Assembly: GCA_964647395.1 (NCBI GenBank)
Contig: CAZYHR010000002.1
Location: 25,574 to 89,573, forward strand
Source: Phosphoribacter sp964647395
GTDB lineage: Bacteria > Actinomycetota > Actinomycetes > Actinomycetales > Dermatophilaceae
Direction: 5' to 3'
DNA: 64,000 nt
The notes beneath the pieces are model-generated. The model was given only the letters and a program-made list of their open reading frames with translations, made no database searches and had not been told where the DNA came from. Positions 61,620 through 64,000 of the stretch are shown here, in pieces. How positions within the stretch are numbered: the stretch's first letter is position 1; each line of letters starts with the position of its first letter. Made by a program: the position numbers and the translations under genes.

Positions 61620-61649
61620 GGCTGCCTCGGTCCGACGCCGGGGGGCCGG

Positions 61650-63356
61650 TCAGCCGCGGTCGGGTGCCTGCAGCCGGGCCCGGTCGGCCGACTCGTCGTC
61701 GGGCATGGTCTGGCTGGTCCGCTCGGCCTCCACCCGCTGGCGGTAGTGCTCGACCTCCTCCTCGATCGTCGCCGCGTCCCAGCCGAGGACCGGCGCGACG
61801 AGTTCGGCGGCCGGCCGCGAGGCGGTGATCGCCCGGTCGAAGGACTCGATCGACAGCCGGGTGCGTCGGGCCAGGATGTCGTCGAGGTGCAGCGCGCCCT
61901 CGTGCGAGGCGGCGTAGACGATCTCGGCCTTGAGATAGTCCTCGCCGCCGGGCAGCGGCTGGCCGAGCGACGGGTCCACCCGGACCAGTTCGAGGATCTC
62001 GGTGGTCAGCACGCCGTGGCGCATGAGCATCTTCTCGATCCGCTCGACGTGCAGCCCCGACTCGGTGGCCAGGGCCTTGCGCCGGTTCCACATCGCGGGG
62101 TAGCCGACCGCGCCGACCAGTGGGATGTCCTCGGTCGTGGACGGCGGCACGTCGCCGCCGAGGGTGCGCGCCGCCTCGTCGATGGCGTCCTTGGCCATCA
62201 CCCGGTAGGTCGTGTACTTGCCGCCGGCGACGACGACCAGCCCCGGGGTGGGGTGCGCGACGACATGCTCGCGGGACAGCTTGGAGGTCTGCTCGCTCTC
62301 GCCGGACAGCAGCGGCCGCAGGCCGGCGTACACGCCCTCGACGTCGGCCTGGGTCAACTCGGTGGCGAGCACCCGGTTGACGTGGTCGAGCAGGTACTCG
62401 ATGTCGGCGGAGGTCGCGGCCGGGTGGGCCTTGTCGAGCGCCCAGTCGGTGTCGGTCGTGCCGATGATCCAGTGCCGGCCCCACGGGATGACGAACAGCA
62501 CCGACTTCTCGGTGCGCAGGATGATTCCGGTCTTGGAGTGGATCCGGTCACGAGGCACGACGAGGTGCACGCCCTTGGACGCGCGGACGTGGAACTGGCC
62601 GCGCTCGCCGACCATCGCCTGGGTCTCGTCCGTCCACACCCCGGTCGCGTTGACCACCTGCCGGGCGTGGATGTCGAACTCGCGCCCGGTCATCTTGTCC
62701 AGCGCCTTGACGCCGGTGACGCGCTCGCCCTGCCTCAGGAAGCCCACTGCCGCAACGCGACTGGCGACGTCAGCCCCGTAAGACGCTGCGGTGCGGGCGA
62801 GTTCCATGGTATGCCGCGCGTCGTCCACCTTGGCGTCGTAGTACTGCACCGCACCGACGAGGGCAGTTGCCTTGAGGGCCGGGGCGATCCGCAGGGCCTG
62901 ACGTCTGGTGAGGTGCTGGTGCCAGGGCAGTCCCGCGGCGTGTCGGGAGGCCCGGGCCATCGAGTCGTACATCGACAGTCCGGCCTCGACATAGGGCCGC
63001 TCGACGACCGGCTTGGTCAGCGGGTAGAGGAAGGGCACGGGGCGCACGAGGTGCGGGGCGAGCCGGGTCAACAGCAGCCCGCGCTCCTTGAGCGCCTCGG
63101 CGACCAGCCCGAAGTCCATCATCTCGAGATAGCGCAGACCGCCGTGGATGAGCTTGCTGCTGCGGCTGCTCGTGCCGGACGCGAAGTCGCGCTGCTCGAC
63201 CAGGCCGGTGCGCAGCCCGCGGGTCACCGCGTCGAGGGCGCTGCCGCAGCCGACGACCCCGCCCCCGACGACCACCACGTCGAGTTCCTCGCCGGAGGCC
63301 AGCCGCTCGATGGCGGCCTGACGGTGTGCGGGGGACAACGCGGTGGCGGTCGTCAT
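61650..63356 (-). CDS. glpD: glycerol-3-phosphate dehydrogenase
   Basis: A 568-residue FAD enzyme that oxidises glycerol-3-phosphate to dihydroxyacetone phosphate at the membrane. The FAD-binding motif is VVVVGGGVVGCGSALDAVTR; SRSSKLIHGGLRYLEMMDFG and FVIPWGRHWIIGTTDTDW are family segments, with a C-terminal helical domain. The ATG at 63356 is chosen by family opening; the open frame upstream is the shadow of glpK. It lies 90 bp downstream of glpK. Glycerol-3-phosphate also feeds triacylglycerol synthesis, relevant to WS/DGAT. Confidence 0.95.
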   Translation of the reverse strand: MTTATALSPAHRQAAIERLASGEELDVVVVGGGVVGCGSALDAVTRGLRTGLVEQRDFASGTSSRSSKLIHGGLRYLEMMDFGLVAEALKERGLLLTRLAPHLVRPVPFLYPLTKPVVERPYVEAGLSMYDSMARASRHAAGLPWHQHLTRRQALRIAPALKATALVGAVQYYDAKVDDARHTMELARTAASYGADVASRVAAVGFLRQGERVTGVKALDKMTGREFDIHARQVVNATGVWTDETQAMVGERGQFHVRASKGVHLVVPRDRIHSKTGIILRTEKSVLFVIPWGRHWIIGTTDTDWALDKAHPAATSADIEYLLDHVNRVLATELTQADVEGVYAGLRPLLSGESEQTSKLSREHVVAHPTPGLVVVAGGKYTTYRVMAKDAIDEAARTLGGDVPPSTTEDIPLVGAVGYPAMWNRRKALATESGLHVERIEKMLMRHGVLTTEILELVRVDPSLGQPLPGGEDYLKAEIVYAASHEGALHLDDILARRTRLSIESFDRAITASRPAAELVAPVLGWDAATIEEEVEHYRQRVEAERTSQTMPDDESADRARLQAPDRG

Positions 63357-63445
63357 GCCGCCAAGTCTTCCACCCGCCGGGCAACCTCCCCACGCCGGCG
63401 CGCGCCGATGGGGCGAGACGACCTCCCGCCGCCCCGCGGCTGCGG

Positions 63446-64000
63446 TCAGTCCTGGACGGGCGCCCAGTCGAGGGTGCGGTCGACGGCCCTGCGCCAGCCG
63501 GCATACCCGTGTTCGCGCTGCTCGTCGCTCCACTGCGGCGACCAGCGGCGATCCTCCTGCCAGTTGGCGCGCAGCTCGTCGGTGGAGGCCCAGAAGCCGG
63601 TGGCCAGGCCGGCGGCATACGCGGCGCCGAGGGCGGTGGTCTCGGCGACGACCGGCTTGACCACCTCGACGCCGAGCACGTCGGCCTGGATCTGCATGCA
63701 CAGCGCGTTGGCGGTGACCCCGCCGTCGACCTTGAGCGACTCCAGGCGCACCCCGGAGTCGGCGAACATCGCGTCGGCGACGTCCTTGGTCTGGTAGCAG
63801 ATGGCCTCGAGGGTGGCTCGCGCGAGGTGCGCGTTGGTGTTGTAGCGGGACAGCCCGACGATCGCGCCACGCGCGTCGCTGCGCCAGTAGGGGGCGAACA
63901 GGCCGGAGAACGCCGGCACGAAGTACATGCCGCCGTTGTCGTCGACCTGGGCCGCGAGCCGCTCGATCTCGGCTGCGCCGCTGATGATGCCGAGCTGGTC
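63446..64000 (-). CDS. glpK: glycerol kinase, C-terminal part (runs off the window)
   Basis: The C-terminal 184 codons of glycerol kinase: the open frame continues to base 64000 and reads DQLGIISGAAEIERLAAQVD there. FGGK-family segments are YFVPAFSGLFAPYWRSDARG, ICYQTKDVADAMFADSG, LKVDGGVTANALCMQIQADV and AETTALGAAYAAGLATGFW. It phosphorylates glycerol for glpD. The 5' part and promoter are outside the window. Confidence 0.95.
   Translation of the reverse strand, partial: DQLGIISGAAEIERLAAQVDDNGGMYFVPAFSGLFAPYWRSDARGAIVGLSRYNTNAHLARATLEAICYQTKDVADAMFADSGVRLESLKVDGGVTANALCMQIQADVLGVEVVKPVVAETTALGAAYAAGLATGFWASTDELRANWQEDRRWSPQWSDEQREHGYAGWRRAVDRTLDWAPVQD

Overview
The window is about 72% GC by eye, has dense, mostly non-hypothetical genes with many ATGA/GTGA start-stop overlaps, and carries the actinobacterial block dapE - LOG - DivIVA-like - tag - DUF3117 - O-methyltransferase - sigE - anti-sigma - htrA - tatB - mrp in nearly the order known from Mycobacterium. 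Together with the polyhydroxyalkanoate (PHA) genes, a wax ester/triacylglycerol acyltransferase and a full phenylacetyl-CoA epoxidase set, this points to an aerobic, storage-polymer-making Actinomycetota, most likely a Micrococcales member of the Intrasporangiaceae/Dermatophilaceae type. That placement is inference from content only. I see no rRNA, tRNA, CRISPR array, insertion sequence, integrase or phage gene.

Layout. 1-5 kb: four related phasin-like proteins and an XRE regulator on the minus strand, then paaZ. 5-10.7 kb: a minus-strand storage-lipid operon (EthD-like, alcohol dehydrogenase, PHA depolymerase-like hydrolase, PHA synthase, WS/DGAT). 11-18.5 kb: plus-strand phenylacetate genes (enoyl-CoA hydratase-like, paaABCDE, thiolase, paaK). 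18.6-21.4 kb: acetoacetyl-CoA reductase-like SDR and a DUF485/acetate symporter pair. Together these could take phenylacetate to acetyl-CoA and succinyl-CoA and shunt surplus acetyl-CoA into PHA and neutral lipid. 21.5-33.8 kb: conserved housekeeping and envelope-stress block. 33.9-38.3 kb: two tandem HpcH/HpaI-type CoA lyases, two poorly known proteins, a RIO1-type kinase.

38.5-42.8 kb holds the first candidate novel system: a 1126-residue protein joining an alpha/beta-hydrolase (lipase-like) module to a C-terminal CHAT (caspase-like) protease, followed 42 bp later by a stand-alone metacaspase. 42.9-56.9 kb: a fused tandem ABC exporter, acyl-CoA dehydrogenase, stress protein, secreted 5'-nucleotidase, aminopeptidase P and two paralogous sigma factor/beta-propeller pairs. 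57.2-61.6 kb holds the second candidate: a compact peptide-export cluster (69-residue Cys-rich putative precursor, 58-residue membrane peptide, PqqD-like domain fused to an M50 protease, ABC ATPase, ABC permease, thioredoxin-like CxxC protein) with no visible radical SAM or other modifying enzyme. 61.6-64 kb: glpD and the 3' part of glpK.

At whole-window scale the 9-mer GTATGCCGC (usually GGTATGCCGC) recurs about 37 times on both strands, where about one copy would be expected from base composition. It lies inside genes (using rare codons), over start codons, and as inverted pairs between genes, including a perfect terminator-like hairpin. This resembles the behaviour of DNA uptake sequences in other phyla.
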